From Prevotella sp. CAG:1092 (GTDB lineage: Bacteria; Bacteroidota; Bacteroidia; Bacteroidales; Bacteroidaceae): 6,120 nt of DNA. Each line of letters opens with the position of its first letter. Within the stretch, counting starts at the first letter, position 1. This document shows, piece after piece, positions 1-6,120 of this stretch. Made by a program: the position numbers and the translations under genes. Below the pieces are notes generated by a model. The model was not told the DNA's origin and made no database searches. It saw nothing but the letters and a program-made list of their open reading frames with translations. Location: assembly GCA_000436915.1 (NCBI GenBank), contig HF994178.1, forward strand, positions 28,183-34,302, read 5' to 3'.

Positions 1-443
1 GCGTCGGTAGCGTCTATGATATCTTGAACTTCAGCTTGGCGTTGCATGAGCTTATCCATCTTGTCTGGGTCGCCATAATATTCTTCGAGACCAAACTTTA
101 GGTTGATGTCTTCGTATTCTGCAAGAGCGTCGTAAGCCTTTTGTACGCCCTCCATAACATTCTCCTTAACGGTCTTCTCCTCATTCAAAGGAGGATCCTG
201 TGGCAGGTAGCCAACACTATAGCCTGGGCTCCATACAACTTCACCTTGTGTAGGCTGCTCGAGTCCAGCGATAATCTTCATAAGAGTTGACTTACCAGCA
301 CCATTCAGACCGATGATACCAATCTTTGCTCCGTAGAAGAACGAGAGGTAGATGTTCTTCAATATCTGCTTCTGGTTTTGTGGGATGATTTTAGATACTC
401 CCACCATAGAAAATATAATTTTCTTGTCGTCTACTGTTGCCAT
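1..443 (-). CDS. ettA: Energy-dependent translational throttle protein EttA (ABC-F ATPase), N-terminal part
   Basis: This is the first 147 codons of a gene that runs off the left edge; family members are about 560 residues long, so roughly a quarter is present. ABC-F proteins are soluble tandem ATPases without membrane domains; EttA binds the ribosomal E site and gates entry into elongation according to the ATP/ADP ratio (family knowledge). Visible here are the opening MATVDDKKIIFSMVGVSK, the Walker A motif GLNGAGKS at residues 45-52, and the Q-loop YLPQDPPLNEEKTVKENV from about residue 79, a stretch typical of EttA rather than of Uup or antibiotic-resistance ABC-F proteins. The following helical segment (EEYYGDPDKMDKLMQRQAEV) fits the Arm region within the first ATPase domain. 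The ATG at 443-441 has no Shine-Dalgarno sequence, as usual in Bacteroidetes, and lies about 57 bases downstream of the predicted transcription start. The second ATPase domain and both signature motifs are outside the window. Confidence 0.93.
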   Translation of the reverse strand, partial: MATVDDKKIIFSMVGVSKIIPQNQKQILKNIYLSFFYGAKIGIIGLNGAGKSTLMKIIAGLEQPTQGEVVWSPGYSVGYLPQDPPLNEEKTVKENVMEGVQKAYDALAEYEDINLKFGLEEYYGDPDKMDKLMQRQAEVQDIIDATD

Positions 444-505
444 AAAATATGACTAATGTTTAGTTTATAATTCTTGGAGATTTAACAGGCATAGCCTAAC
501 CTTTG

Positions 506-537
506 CAAAGTTAATGAAAAAATGTCGAAGTATGAAA
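506..537 (-). promoter_or_regulatory. Bacteroidetes-type promoter for ettA
   Basis: Read on the minus strand, TAACTTTG at 513-506 is a perfect match to the Bacteroidetes -7 consensus TAnnTTTG. Exactly 20 bases upstream lies TTTC (537-534), a three-of-four match to the -33 TTTG element. Transcription would start near 500 and give a leader of about 57 bases to the ettA ATG at 443. The -7 box is part of a palindrome, CTTTGCAAAG (501-510). The match to consensus is seen directly; activity is inferred. Confidence 0.6.
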
Positions 538-542
538 CTAAA

Positions 543-574
543 TTTGCATAATACAAGGAAAATGAGTAGCTTTG
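543..574 (+). promoter_or_regulatory. Bacteroidetes-type promoter for the 598-966 gene
   Basis: TTTG at 543-546 (-33 box) and TAGCTTTG at 567-574 (-7 box, perfect TAnnTTTG) are separated by 20 bases, the usual spacing. Transcription would start around 580, leaving a leader of about 18 bases before the ATG at 598. This excludes the upstream in-frame ATGs at 514, 532 and 562 as starts, because they would lie before the transcription start. The promoter stands back to back with the one for ettA, so the two do not overlap. Confidence 0.7.
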
Positions 575-597
575 TGGCAAAAATTATAGTATTATAT

Positions 598-966
598 ATG
601 GGTAGAACTAAATTTTCTCAACACGAGATAGATATTATAGCGATGTTGCTAAGACGAAAAGAGGCTAGCACAAGGTTTCAACAGAAGCAGATTAGACATC
701 AGCTGAGAGTGAACTTTGAGTTTAGTATAGCCGACTTCAACGAGCCTGGCAAGTCGTTTGGTGAACCAGAATTGCGTGATGCTATTAAGCGTGGCGCAAT
801 ACAGATATTGGATGATGCAACAATTGCTTCGATGAAGGAGAAGCGTGCTCGCGACAAAGAACGCGATGAGGCTGTTAAGGAAGCTGAAGCTATAGAGAAT
901 GGAGCAACCGACTGGAAGGCTGCTATGAAGGAGTGGGAGGATTATTATAAAGAAGACGAGAAATAG
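598..966 (+). CDS. Conserved hypothetical protein, 122 residues
   Basis: The open frame extends back to 514, but the promoter at 543-574 places transcription start near 580, so the ATG at 598 (product beginning MGRTKFSQHEIDII) is the likely start. The product is a small soluble protein with no signal peptide or membrane segment. Residues 1-35 are helical and basic (RRKEASTRFQQKQIRHQLR); a central block follows (FEFSIADFNEPGKSFGEPEL, then DAIKRGAIQILDD); the last 45 residues are highly charged and probably a long helix or coiled coil (MKEKRARDKERDEAVKEAEA). I recognise it only as the kind of conserved uncharacterised protein found in Bacteroidales and cannot assign a function. It is the first gene of a two-gene unit: the flavoprotein pseudogene begins six bases after its TAG stop. 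It looks intact, with no sign of the decay seen in its neighbour. Confidence 0.8.
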   Translation: MGRTKFSQHEIDIIAMLLRRKEASTRFQQKQIRHQLRVNFEFSIADFNEPGKSFGEPELRDAIKRGAIQILDDATIASMKEKRARDKERDEAVKEAEAIENGATDWKAAMKEWEDYYKEDEK

Positions 967-972
967 CCTTCT

Positions 973-2065
973 ATGAATGTAGCAATTATAGGTTCAGGCG
1001 CAGCTGAATGTTTAGCTGCAATATAGATAAAACGCAACAATCCGAAAGTAAATGTAACGGTATATGAAGCAGGCATTAAACCTCTTATTAAGGTTGCTGT
1101 TACAGGTGGTGGAAGATGTAATCTAACTAATAGCTTTGATGGCATTCGTAGCTTGGATGAGGCTTATCCTCGTGGCGCACGATTGTTGAAGAGATTATTT
1201 AGAATGTTCGATTATACCGATGTGTATCAATGGTTTGAGTCGGAAGGCGTAAGTCTTACTACACAAGATAACGAATGCGTGTTTCCTGTATCGCAAGACG
1301 CTATGGAGATTGTAAATACCTTGGTTAGACTTATGCGCTCGCTTGGCGTAAAAGTCGTTATAAGACATAGAGTCGCGGCTATTAACCATGAAGCGGATGA
1401 TTGTGAATATTTATTAACCTTTTCGCATGGCGACGTTGCTAAGGCTGATGCTGTAGTAGTGACAGCAGGCGGAAGTTCGCAGGCACGATTGGTTGGAACT
1501 AAGTTCTCGGCCTTCGGACCATTATTGATTACTCATTGGGGAGTTAGCGGTCCGGCTATCTTAAAGCTTTCGTCTTATGCTGCTCGAATATTGGCAGAAA
1601 ATGATTATAAAGCGCAAGTGGCTATAAACTGGTTTGGACAAGCTAATGAGGGCTGAGGTGATGAGAATTATTACTGAAATAGCCGAGCAAAAACAAAAGA
1701 AGCTCGTATCGAGCGTGTGGCCTGAGAGGTTTAATAATAGAATGTGGTGTTATCTGATAGATGCTTGTGGATTACGCCAAGATATGCGATGGGGTGAATT
1801 AGGCAAGATGGGACTAAACAAACTGGTAGCTTTGTTGACTAATCACACTCTAAACATAGTTGGAAAGAACAAGTATAAGGAAGAGTTTGTGACATGTGGT
1901 GGAGTAGCACTTTCGAATGTGAATCCATCAACACTTGAATCAAAAAAACATCCACATCTGTATTTCGCAGGTGAAATACTCGATGTGGATGCTATAACAG
2001 GAGGCTTTAATCTGCAAGCTGCATGGACCATGGGGTATGTGGTGGCAGAACAGTTTAAGCCTTGA
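973..2065 (+). pseudogene. Broken HI0933/YhiN-family (BaiN-like) FAD-dependent oxidoreductase
   Basis: The conceptual translation across frames matches the HI0933 flavoprotein family along nearly its whole length: an N-terminal Rossmann segment (MNVAIIGSGAA), the family block TGGGRCNLTN (1102-1131), FPVSQDAMEIVNTL, GPLLITHWGVSGPAI, TCGGVALS (from 1892) and the C-terminal FAD-site stretch AGEILDVDAITGGFN (1967-2011). The family's reaction is mostly unknown; similarity to BaiN does not by itself imply bile-acid metabolism. Four lesions are visible. (1) TAG at codon 18 (1024-1026), one C-to-T change from a CAG glutamine. (2) The third glycine of GxGxxG is glutamate (GAA, 1006-1008). (3) About 45-55 residues are missing between VVVTAGGSS and GTKFSAFGP (junction about 1470-1495), in frame. 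(4) An extra G in the GGG at 1650-1652 shifts the frame; removing it restores ANEAEVM. The ATG at 973 follows the upstream stop by six bases. The gene ends with TGA followed directly by TAA. Sequence outside the lesions stays family-like, suggesting fairly recent decay. Confidence 0.88.
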
Positions 2066-2089
2066 TAAAGCTTTATAGACAGGCTTTTT
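2057..2089 (+). terminator. Rho-independent terminator of the rightward unit
   Basis: AAGCCT (2057-2062) pairs with AGGCTT (2081-2086), and the second arm runs directly into a T-tract (2085-2089). The 18-base loop contains a perfect 12-base palindrome, ATAAAGCTTTAT (2065-2076), which could form a second hairpin inside the first. The hairpin overlaps the pseudogene's stop and fills the 22-base convergent junction with the zinc-ribbon gene. Read on the minus strand only two Ts follow the stem, so it would be a weaker terminator for the leftward operon. Confidence 0.55.
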
Positions 2090-3221
2090 ATTCCAATATC
2101 TTAACCATATTGAGCGAAGAAATCTTGCCTTCGGCTCCGATGGTAGCTTTGATATTATATTTTGCCGACTTCTCCTTGCTTGGGTCGGTACGTTCAATAT
2201 TCTGGGTGGCAGTAAATGTGACAGTATACTCATATTGATTGCCGCCCACATCTTTTTTCTCTATATTCCAATCGTTGTTCAGACGCCAATTCATGTTGGT
2301 GATGTCGTCCTTATATATTTTGTGCATAAAGGTGATGACATCGCTCTTTGTAGCATCGCTCTTACCAAGGAAGGATGTGAGGAACGAAGAGACTGTACTT
2401 GCCAATCCGTCTTCGTTGCGTGAGTTGATGCTTTGGAAGAAATGGCGGAAGATAGTTGCAATAGCCTCTTTCTCTTCTGGCTGAACAGTCTTTGAGTTTA
2501 GAGTTGCAAGATTCTCTTTGCAATCATCAATATGCTCGCCTGTGGCATGTTCGTCCATATAGAGCTTGTAGCTCTCAAGGGTATTGGCTGTTGTGGCTGC
2601 AGCCCAATCAATAGAGTCAATCTTATGAAGAGCCACGCTATTATGTGGACTATCAGGATGATTGTTGATATATTCTTCGAGAGCCGACTTTGAACCGCTT
2701 GCTAAAGTGTTCATCCATTCTTCATCGCCTTTGCGCAACATAGCCAAGCGCGAACTAACAGAATCAATCTGCTCTTGTGGTGCGTCGCTATAGTTGTTGA
2801 GGAAGTTCTCAAGGAGTAATGGATCGTCGCTCTTCATAGCTATTTCGTAAGCTTCTTGACATCTGTCGCTCTTGGCGCTACTATAGAAATAGAAAATGCC
2901 GCCACAAATTACTAAAGAGATAGCAAGAGCTATGATGATAGTTTTGCGCGATTTTCCTTGCTCGTTTTCTGCTGGCTGTTGTGGAGCAGAAGGACGCTTA
3001 GGAGTTGGAGGAACAGGCTGTGTGGTTGTGTGAACAGGAGGAGGGGTTGTCGCTTTAAGCTGTTCGCCACAATTAGGGCATGTTGCCTGGTCTTTAAAAA
3101 CTGCTTCTCCGCAATTCTTGCACAATGTGATTTTACCTGCTATTTCTACACCACATGATGGACATACTGGTGCACGGTCGCTAATTTGATGACCGCATTC
3201 TGGACATTTTATTATTGCCAT
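2088..3221 (-). CDS. Zinc-ribbon, single-pass membrane protein with C-terminal NTF2-like domain
   Basis: The 377-residue product starts with two four-cysteine zinc ribbons: C6, C9, C20, C23 (CPECG...CPSCG) and C34, C37, C48, C51 (CKNCG...CPNCG). A proline- and threonine-rich linker (about 57-88) leads to a basic cluster (KSRK, 90-93) and one membrane helix (about 94-113). By the positive-inside rule the ribbons are cytoplasmic and the remaining 260 residues periplasmic. Residues 120-241 hold three loose helical repeats, each around an LEEYINNHPDSP-like motif (about 137-148, 181-192 and 217-230), resembling TPR-type units. Residues about 247-377 look like an NTF2/cystatin-like alpha+beta fold: a helix with FRHFFQSINSRNEDGL, then strands such as YEYTVTFTATQ and YNIKATIG. 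The function is unknown; the architecture suggests scaffold or sensor roles (inference). It is last in its operon, 11 bases after the lysozyme gene, and appears intact. Confidence 0.82.
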   Translation of the reverse strand: MAIIKCPECGHQISDRAPVCPSCGVEIAGKITLCKNCGEAVFKDQATCPNCGEQLKATTPPPVHTTTQPVPPTPKRPSAPQQPAENEQGKSRKTIIIALAISLVICGGIFYFYSSAKSDRCQEAYEIAMKSDDPLLLENFLNNYSDAPQEQIDSVSSRLAMLRKGDEEWMNTLASGSKSALEEYINNHPDSPHNSVALHKIDSIDWAAATTANTLESYKLYMDEHATGEHIDDCKENLATLNSKTVQPEEKEAIATIFRHFFQSINSRNEDGLASTVSSFLTSFLGKSDATKSDVITFMHKIYKDDITNMNWRLNNDWNIEKKDVGGNQYEYTVTFTATQNIERTDPSKEKSAKYNIKATIGAEGKISSLNMVKILE

Positions 3222-3232
3222 ATGTTAATTAA

Positions 3233-3925
3233 TTATTTATGTCTAAATCTTATTTCTCTCAATTTGTGTTTACCCATAAATCGGCTCTTGTCTACATAAC
3301 CGTTAATGCCATTTATGCGTCCTTTTCCTGTATATTGCCAAAGCACGAAGTCGAGGTCGTCTTTCAATACAGGTATGCGCTCGGTATATTGAGCTATCAT
3401 AACCTTATAGTCGTGGAGTTCGCCAAGAAGGTAGCGGTCGTAGAAGTTGGCTCCCGTATAGATTAGCGGCTTCTGGCGATAAGCTTTCTCTACGAGATGA
3501 AGGAATTTGAACAACGAATCGCAAAACTCCTCGGTACCGAGTCCGCTCTTTGTCTCAACATCTATCATCGGCAACAGATCTTGGTCGGATGGTCTGCATT
3601 GGGTCATAAAGTTGTTGAGCTGCACTTGCTGAGGTATTCGTGGACGGTAGAAGTGGTATGAGCCAACTTTGAGTCCATAGCGATGGGCAAGGTCGATGTT
3701 GCGCTCGTATTTGTTGTCTATTCTGTCGCCACCTTCGGTAGCTTTTATATATACGTAAGCCATGTTGGTATTCTCGCCAATAGTTTCCCAAAACACGTTG
3801 CCTTGGTAATGGCTTATGTCGATGCCATGTATGTGCGAACATGTGTCTTCGCATTGAACATATTGGGCGAAGGCAGATGCTGATGATAATAATATGGTAA
3901 GGAATGATGATATAAATCTTTTCAT
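3233..3925 (-). CDS. Secreted GH25 family lysozyme (muramidase)
   Basis: The product has 230 residues, the usual size for a single-domain GH25 enzyme with a signal peptide. GH25 enzymes cleave the beta-1,4 bond between N-acetylmuramic acid and N-acetylglucosamine in peptidoglycan. The N-terminus MKRFISSFLTILLSSASAFA is a type I signal peptide with a likely AFA-Q cut after residue 20, so the enzyme acts in the periplasm or outside the cell. Family motifs occur in order: HGIDISHYQG with the conserved aspartate D36; YIKATEG (59-65); GSYHFYRP (88-95); MIDVE with D122 and the presumed catalytic acid E124; then PLIYTG, and near the C-terminus LWQYTGKGRINGINGYVDKSRF. All expected catalytic residues are present. 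There is no cell-wall-binding or phage-type module, and neighbours are not phage genes, which favours a housekeeping wall-remodelling or competition role over a prophage endolysin. It begins nine bases after the preceding gene, so co-transcription is likely. Confidence 0.92.
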   Translation of the reverse strand: MKRFISSFLTILLSSASAFAQYVQCEDTCSHIHGIDISHYQGNVFWETIGENTNMAYVYIKATEGGDRIDNKYERNIDLAHRYGLKVGSYHFYRPRIPQQVQLNNFMTQCRPSDQDLLPMIDVETKSGLGTEEFCDSLFKFLHLVEKAYRQKPLIYTGANFYDRYLLGELHDYKVMIAQYTERIPVLKDDLDFVLWQYTGKGRINGINGYVDKSRFMGKHKLREIRFRHK

Positions 3926-3934
3926 TTTCTGTTT

Positions 3935-4759
3935 TTATTCTTCAATTTCAGATAGGCTACGGGCAAAATTACTAATAAAATTGCTCGTGGTTTCTATTGG
4001 GGCGTATGTTATATATCCAAGGCTGCGACGAAGGTTGCGGCGTAATACCGTGGCGTTGTTTTGAACAAATCCGCTACGTGTTTGTTTGAAATGCCACTCT
4101 TGTGCTGTATCTATAGCTTGGTGGTCTATCGTGCGCATTATGATTTTCCAAGTGTATGGTTCGATGTTGGTAACGAATGGTATCTCGTCTTGCTCAAAGT
4201 TGAACACCTTTATCAAGATGCTTCCTTGAAGTTGTGCCATTCGTCGCATATGGATATGCTGAAGCCAATCATCAATCTTCACGAAGTCTACTTTGCCTCC
4301 TTGTGTGCGGAGGAATTTGCCTAATGATAGAATTCCTCCAAGTGACATGCCGTGGTTGAGAATGGTTTGAACATTATCTACAAGGATAGCCAATAGTCGG
4401 AGTGAGTGAATATTCGTATCAATAGCATGGCGCTCTTCGTCGAATATCTTTTTCAGTCTGTTGTCAAGAAGAGTGTTGCTAAGTTCCGGCACCTCTATAT
4501 GGTGACTAAAGTCGAAGCGCTTATCTTCTATGTTGCCATCGCTTGATGCAAGGTCGTCAAAAATGTCGCTTGGCATATTGTAGCCTTCGTCGTGAGAGTG
4601 TTGAGATAATCCGTCGATGGCAATCGCAACAACATCTTGCGCCTTTATCATCTGCACAAGTCTGTTCCACTTGAATCGTGTCATAGGTTCAAGTGCTTCG
4701 TTCTCGCCCAAGGCTCCTGAGAGCAAAATGCGGAAGAAATTTCGTTTAATGATGTCCAT
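3935..4759 (-). CDS. Conserved hypothetical protein, resembles NTP_transf_5 family without catalytic centre
   Basis: The product is 274 residues, soluble, without signal peptide or membrane helix. The N-terminus (MDIIKRNFFRILLSGAL, then LEPMTRFKWNRLVQMIKAQDVV) and the region around residues 135-195 (HGMSLGGILSLGKFL, VDFVKIDDWLQHIHMRRMAQ, FEQDEIPFV) recall the helical flanks of 'uncharacterised nucleotidyltransferases' (NTP_transf_5), in which a HHG...GLR-type segment follows the catalytic domain. The expected catalytic stretch with its GDIDL-type acidic motif is not visible, and the protein is about 100 residues shorter than those enzymes, so nucleotidyl transfer seems unlikely. The C-terminal third is basic and arginine-rich (VLRRNLRRSLGYI) and ends ARSLSEIEE. 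I know this as a conserved Bacteroidales-type protein of unknown function; the family link is from memory of motifs only. It lies 60 bases after the antiporter and nine bases before the lysozyme gene. Confidence 0.72.
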   Translation of the reverse strand: MDIIKRNFFRILLSGALGENEALEPMTRFKWNRLVQMIKAQDVVAIAIDGLSQHSHDEGYNMPSDIFDDLASSDGNIEDKRFDFSHHIEVPELSNTLLDNRLKKIFDEERHAIDTNIHSLRLLAILVDNVQTILNHGMSLGGILSLGKFLRTQGGKVDFVKIDDWLQHIHMRRMAQLQGSILIKVFNFEQDEIPFVTNIEPYTWKIIMRTIDHQAIDTAQEWHFKQTRSGFVQNNATVLRRNLRRSLGYITYAPIETTSNFISNFARSLSEIEE

Positions 4760-4819
4760 GAGGAATATTGAATTTTAATGGATAATCAGTTGTTTGAGGG
4801 TGTTGGTAGATTCTGCCTA

Positions 4820-6100
4820 TTAACTATATCGTCGAGGTAATCTAAAGATAATAGCCACGAAGGCAGCAATACCAATAGCTACAGGATAATATAAATAAGG
4901 TATAATCTGCATAGGATTGATGTTGGCAAGACCTGCTGCAAGGAGCATCTGTACGCCATAGGGTAGAAGACCTTGAACCGCACACGAGAAGGTGTCGAGA
5001 ATGCTTGCAGCTTTGCGATTATCTATGCCATATTTATCGCATATCTTTTTTGATATTCCGCCTACCGTTAGTATAGCTACCGTGTTGTTGGCTGTACAAA
5101 CGTTGACCATGCTGACAAGTGCAGCGATAGATAGTTCTGCTCCACGTTTAGAGTTGACGCGGGATGTGAGTTTAGATATCAGATAGTCGATGCCGCCATT
5201 TTCGCGTATTATCTCAAGCATACCACCTGCAAGCATAGCTATTATCACAAGTTCTCCCATGCCTGCAATACCTTGTCCCATGGCTTCCATCCAGCCTATG
5301 AGGTTGTAGCTGCCAACGAATATTCCGATTGCACCACTAAGTATGACGCCTATGGTGAGTACTGCCATGACATTCATTCCCGCAATAGCTGTTATAAGCA
5401 CGGCAAGATAGGGAAGAATCTTGAGATATTCTACATTCTTTGTCAACGGAGGAACATTAAGACCGTAGCCCATGTAGAAATATACAAGTAGTATAGCGAT
5501 AGCTGCAGGAACTACAATAAAGGCATTAACCTTGAATTTGTCGCTCATCTTGCAGCCTTGGGTTTGAGTGGCTACGACTGTTGTATCTGATATAAATGAT
5601 AGGTTGTCGCCAAAGTATGCTCCACCCACGATGATGGCTGTAAGGAGCGGAATGTCGGCTCCTATAGTGTGTGCCATAGTTGCTGCTATAGGTACAAGTG
5701 CAACAATAGTACCAACGCTTGTGCCTATAGAAAGAGATATAAAGCAGGCAGCAATAAACAATCCTGGCAACAACATGTTGGAAGGAAGAAAACGAAGGGC
5801 GCAATTGACGGTTGCGTCTACACTTCCCATCTCTTTTGCTGAAGCGGCAAAAGCTCCTGCAAGCACGTATATCCACAACATGAGCATAAGGTTGTCGGAA
5901 CTGGCGCCACGACTAAATAAATTGATTCGTTTGGCTAAAGGGAAACCGCCGCATGTAGCTATGGCATAGATACTTGATGCCATGAAAGCAACTGTGACAG
6001 GAACTTTATAAAAGTCACCTGCCACTATGGAGGTTACCACGTATAATGTGATGAATACTATCAGGGGCGATAATGCCCAAATTCCTTTCTTATTGCTCAT
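4820..6100 (-). CDS. NhaC-type Na+/H+ antiporter
   Basis: The product is 426 residues, complete, and almost entirely hydrophobic, with about 11-12 predicted membrane segments. NhaC-family proteins (PF03553, IT superfamily) exchange Na+ for H+ across the cytoplasmic membrane; some relatives transport organic acids such as malate/lactate instead, so the exact substrate is not certain. Characteristic motifs are IGTSVGTIVALVPIA (about 125-139), GGAYFGDNLSFISDTT (159-174), and in the second half a matching NNTVAILTVGG and DTFSCAVQGLLPYG, consistent with the family's inverted repeat. The ATG at 6100-6098 follows an AT-rich leader without a Shine-Dalgarno sequence; only 20 upstream bases are in the window, so its promoter is not visible. 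It is the first visible gene of the leftward set. The 60-base gap after its TAA contains no recognisable promoter or T-tailed hairpin, so read-through into the next genes is possible. Confidence 0.9.
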   Translation of the reverse strand: MSNKKGIWALSPLIVFITLYVVTSIVAGDFYKVPVTVAFMASSIYAIATCGGFPLAKRINLFSRGASSDNLMLMLWIYVLAGAFAASAKEMGSVDATVNCALRFLPSNMLLPGLFIAACFISLSIGTSVGTIVALVPIAATMAHTIGADIPLLTAIIVGGAYFGDNLSFISDTTVVATQTQGCKMSDKFKVNAFIVVPAAIAILLVYFYMGYGLNVPPLTKNVEYLKILPYLAVLITAIAGMNVMAVLTIGVILSGAIGIFVGSYNLIGWMEAMGQGIAGMGELVIIAMLAGGMLEIIRENGGIDYLISKLTSRVNSKRGAELSIAALVSMVNVCTANNTVAILTVGGISKKICDKYGIDNRKAASILDTFSCAVQGLLPYGVQMLLAAGLANINPMQIIPYLYYPVAIGIAAFVAIIFRLPRRYS

Positions 6101-6120
6101 TTTATATCATAATTGTGGCG

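Noticed and set aside
514..597. N-terminal extension of the 122-residue protein to the ATG at 514
   Set aside because: A perfect -33/-7 promoter lies inside this stretch, and the extension overlaps the ettA promoter and looks like translated intergenic DNA.
1024..1026. In-frame TAG as possible recoding (TAG read as glutamine)
   Set aside because: The codon is one change from CAG, but TAG ends the gene immediately upstream (964-966), and the same gene also has a frameshift and a deletion, so decay explains it better than a changed genetic code.
1634..1656. Programmed ribosomal frameshift in the flavoprotein gene
   Set aside because: There is no slippery heptamer or clear downstream structure, family members are read in one frame, and the gene is already stopped at codon 18.
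973..2065. Mobile element causing the pseudogene
   Set aside because: No inverted repeats, target duplications or transposase remnants are seen; the lesions are point changes, a small insertion and a clean deletion.
3233..3925. Lysozyme as a prophage endolysin
   Set aside because: It has a signal peptide and no holin, tail or other phage genes nearby; neighbours are cellular genes in the same orientation.
3964..3971. Internal promoter for the lysozyme gene (TAATTTTG on the minus strand)
   Set aside because: It matches the -7 consensus and lies about 40 bases before the start, but no TTTG-like -33 box is found about 20 bases upstream, and it sits in a coding region of AT-rich sequence.
5568..5969. 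Plus-strand open frame of 133 codons opposite the antiporter gene
   Set aside because: It is antisense to a complete NhaC gene with strong family motifs, and has no promoter or recognisable protein features.

Overview
The window looks like an ordinary chromosomal segment of a member of the Bacteroidales, probably Prevotellaceae or a close relative (inference). The evidence is: promoters of the Bacteroidetes type (-33 TTTG, -7 TAnnTTTG) in the one clear intergenic region; start codons without Shine-Dalgarno sequences behind AT-rich leaders; and several proteins of types common in that order (zinc-ribbon membrane protein, secreted GH25 lysozyme, a conserved protein ending in ARSLSEIEE).

Left part (1-443, minus): the first 147 codons of ettA, an ABC-F translation factor, running off the left edge. 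Its promoter and a promoter facing the other way lie back to back between 506 and 574. The rightward promoter drives a 122-residue conserved hypothetical protein (598-966). Six bases later comes a broken HI0933/YhiN-family flavoprotein gene (973-2065), which carries an in-frame TAG, a damaged FAD-binding glycine motif, an internal in-frame deletion and a one-base frameshift. A hairpin with a T-tract (2057-2089) ends this rightward unit and lies in the convergent junction.

Right part (2088-6120, minus): four collinear genes in the transcribed order NhaC-type Na+/H+ antiporter (6100-4820), a 274-residue conserved protein resembling the helical parts of the NTP_transf_5 family without its catalytic centre (4759-3935), a secreted GH25 muramidase (3925-3233) and a zinc-ribbon, single-pass membrane protein (3221-2088). 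The last three are 9 and 11 bases apart and probably co-transcribed; the antiporter is 60 bases upstream and may belong to the same unit. No shared pathway is evident. Two of the products act in or beyond the cytoplasmic membrane besides the antiporter.

I found no mobile element, CRISPR array, tRNA, rRNA or riboswitch, and no convincing undescribed system. The points most worth a second look are the flavoprotein pseudogene downstream of an apparently intact promoter and partner gene, and the NTP_transf_5-like protein lacking its catalytic motif.
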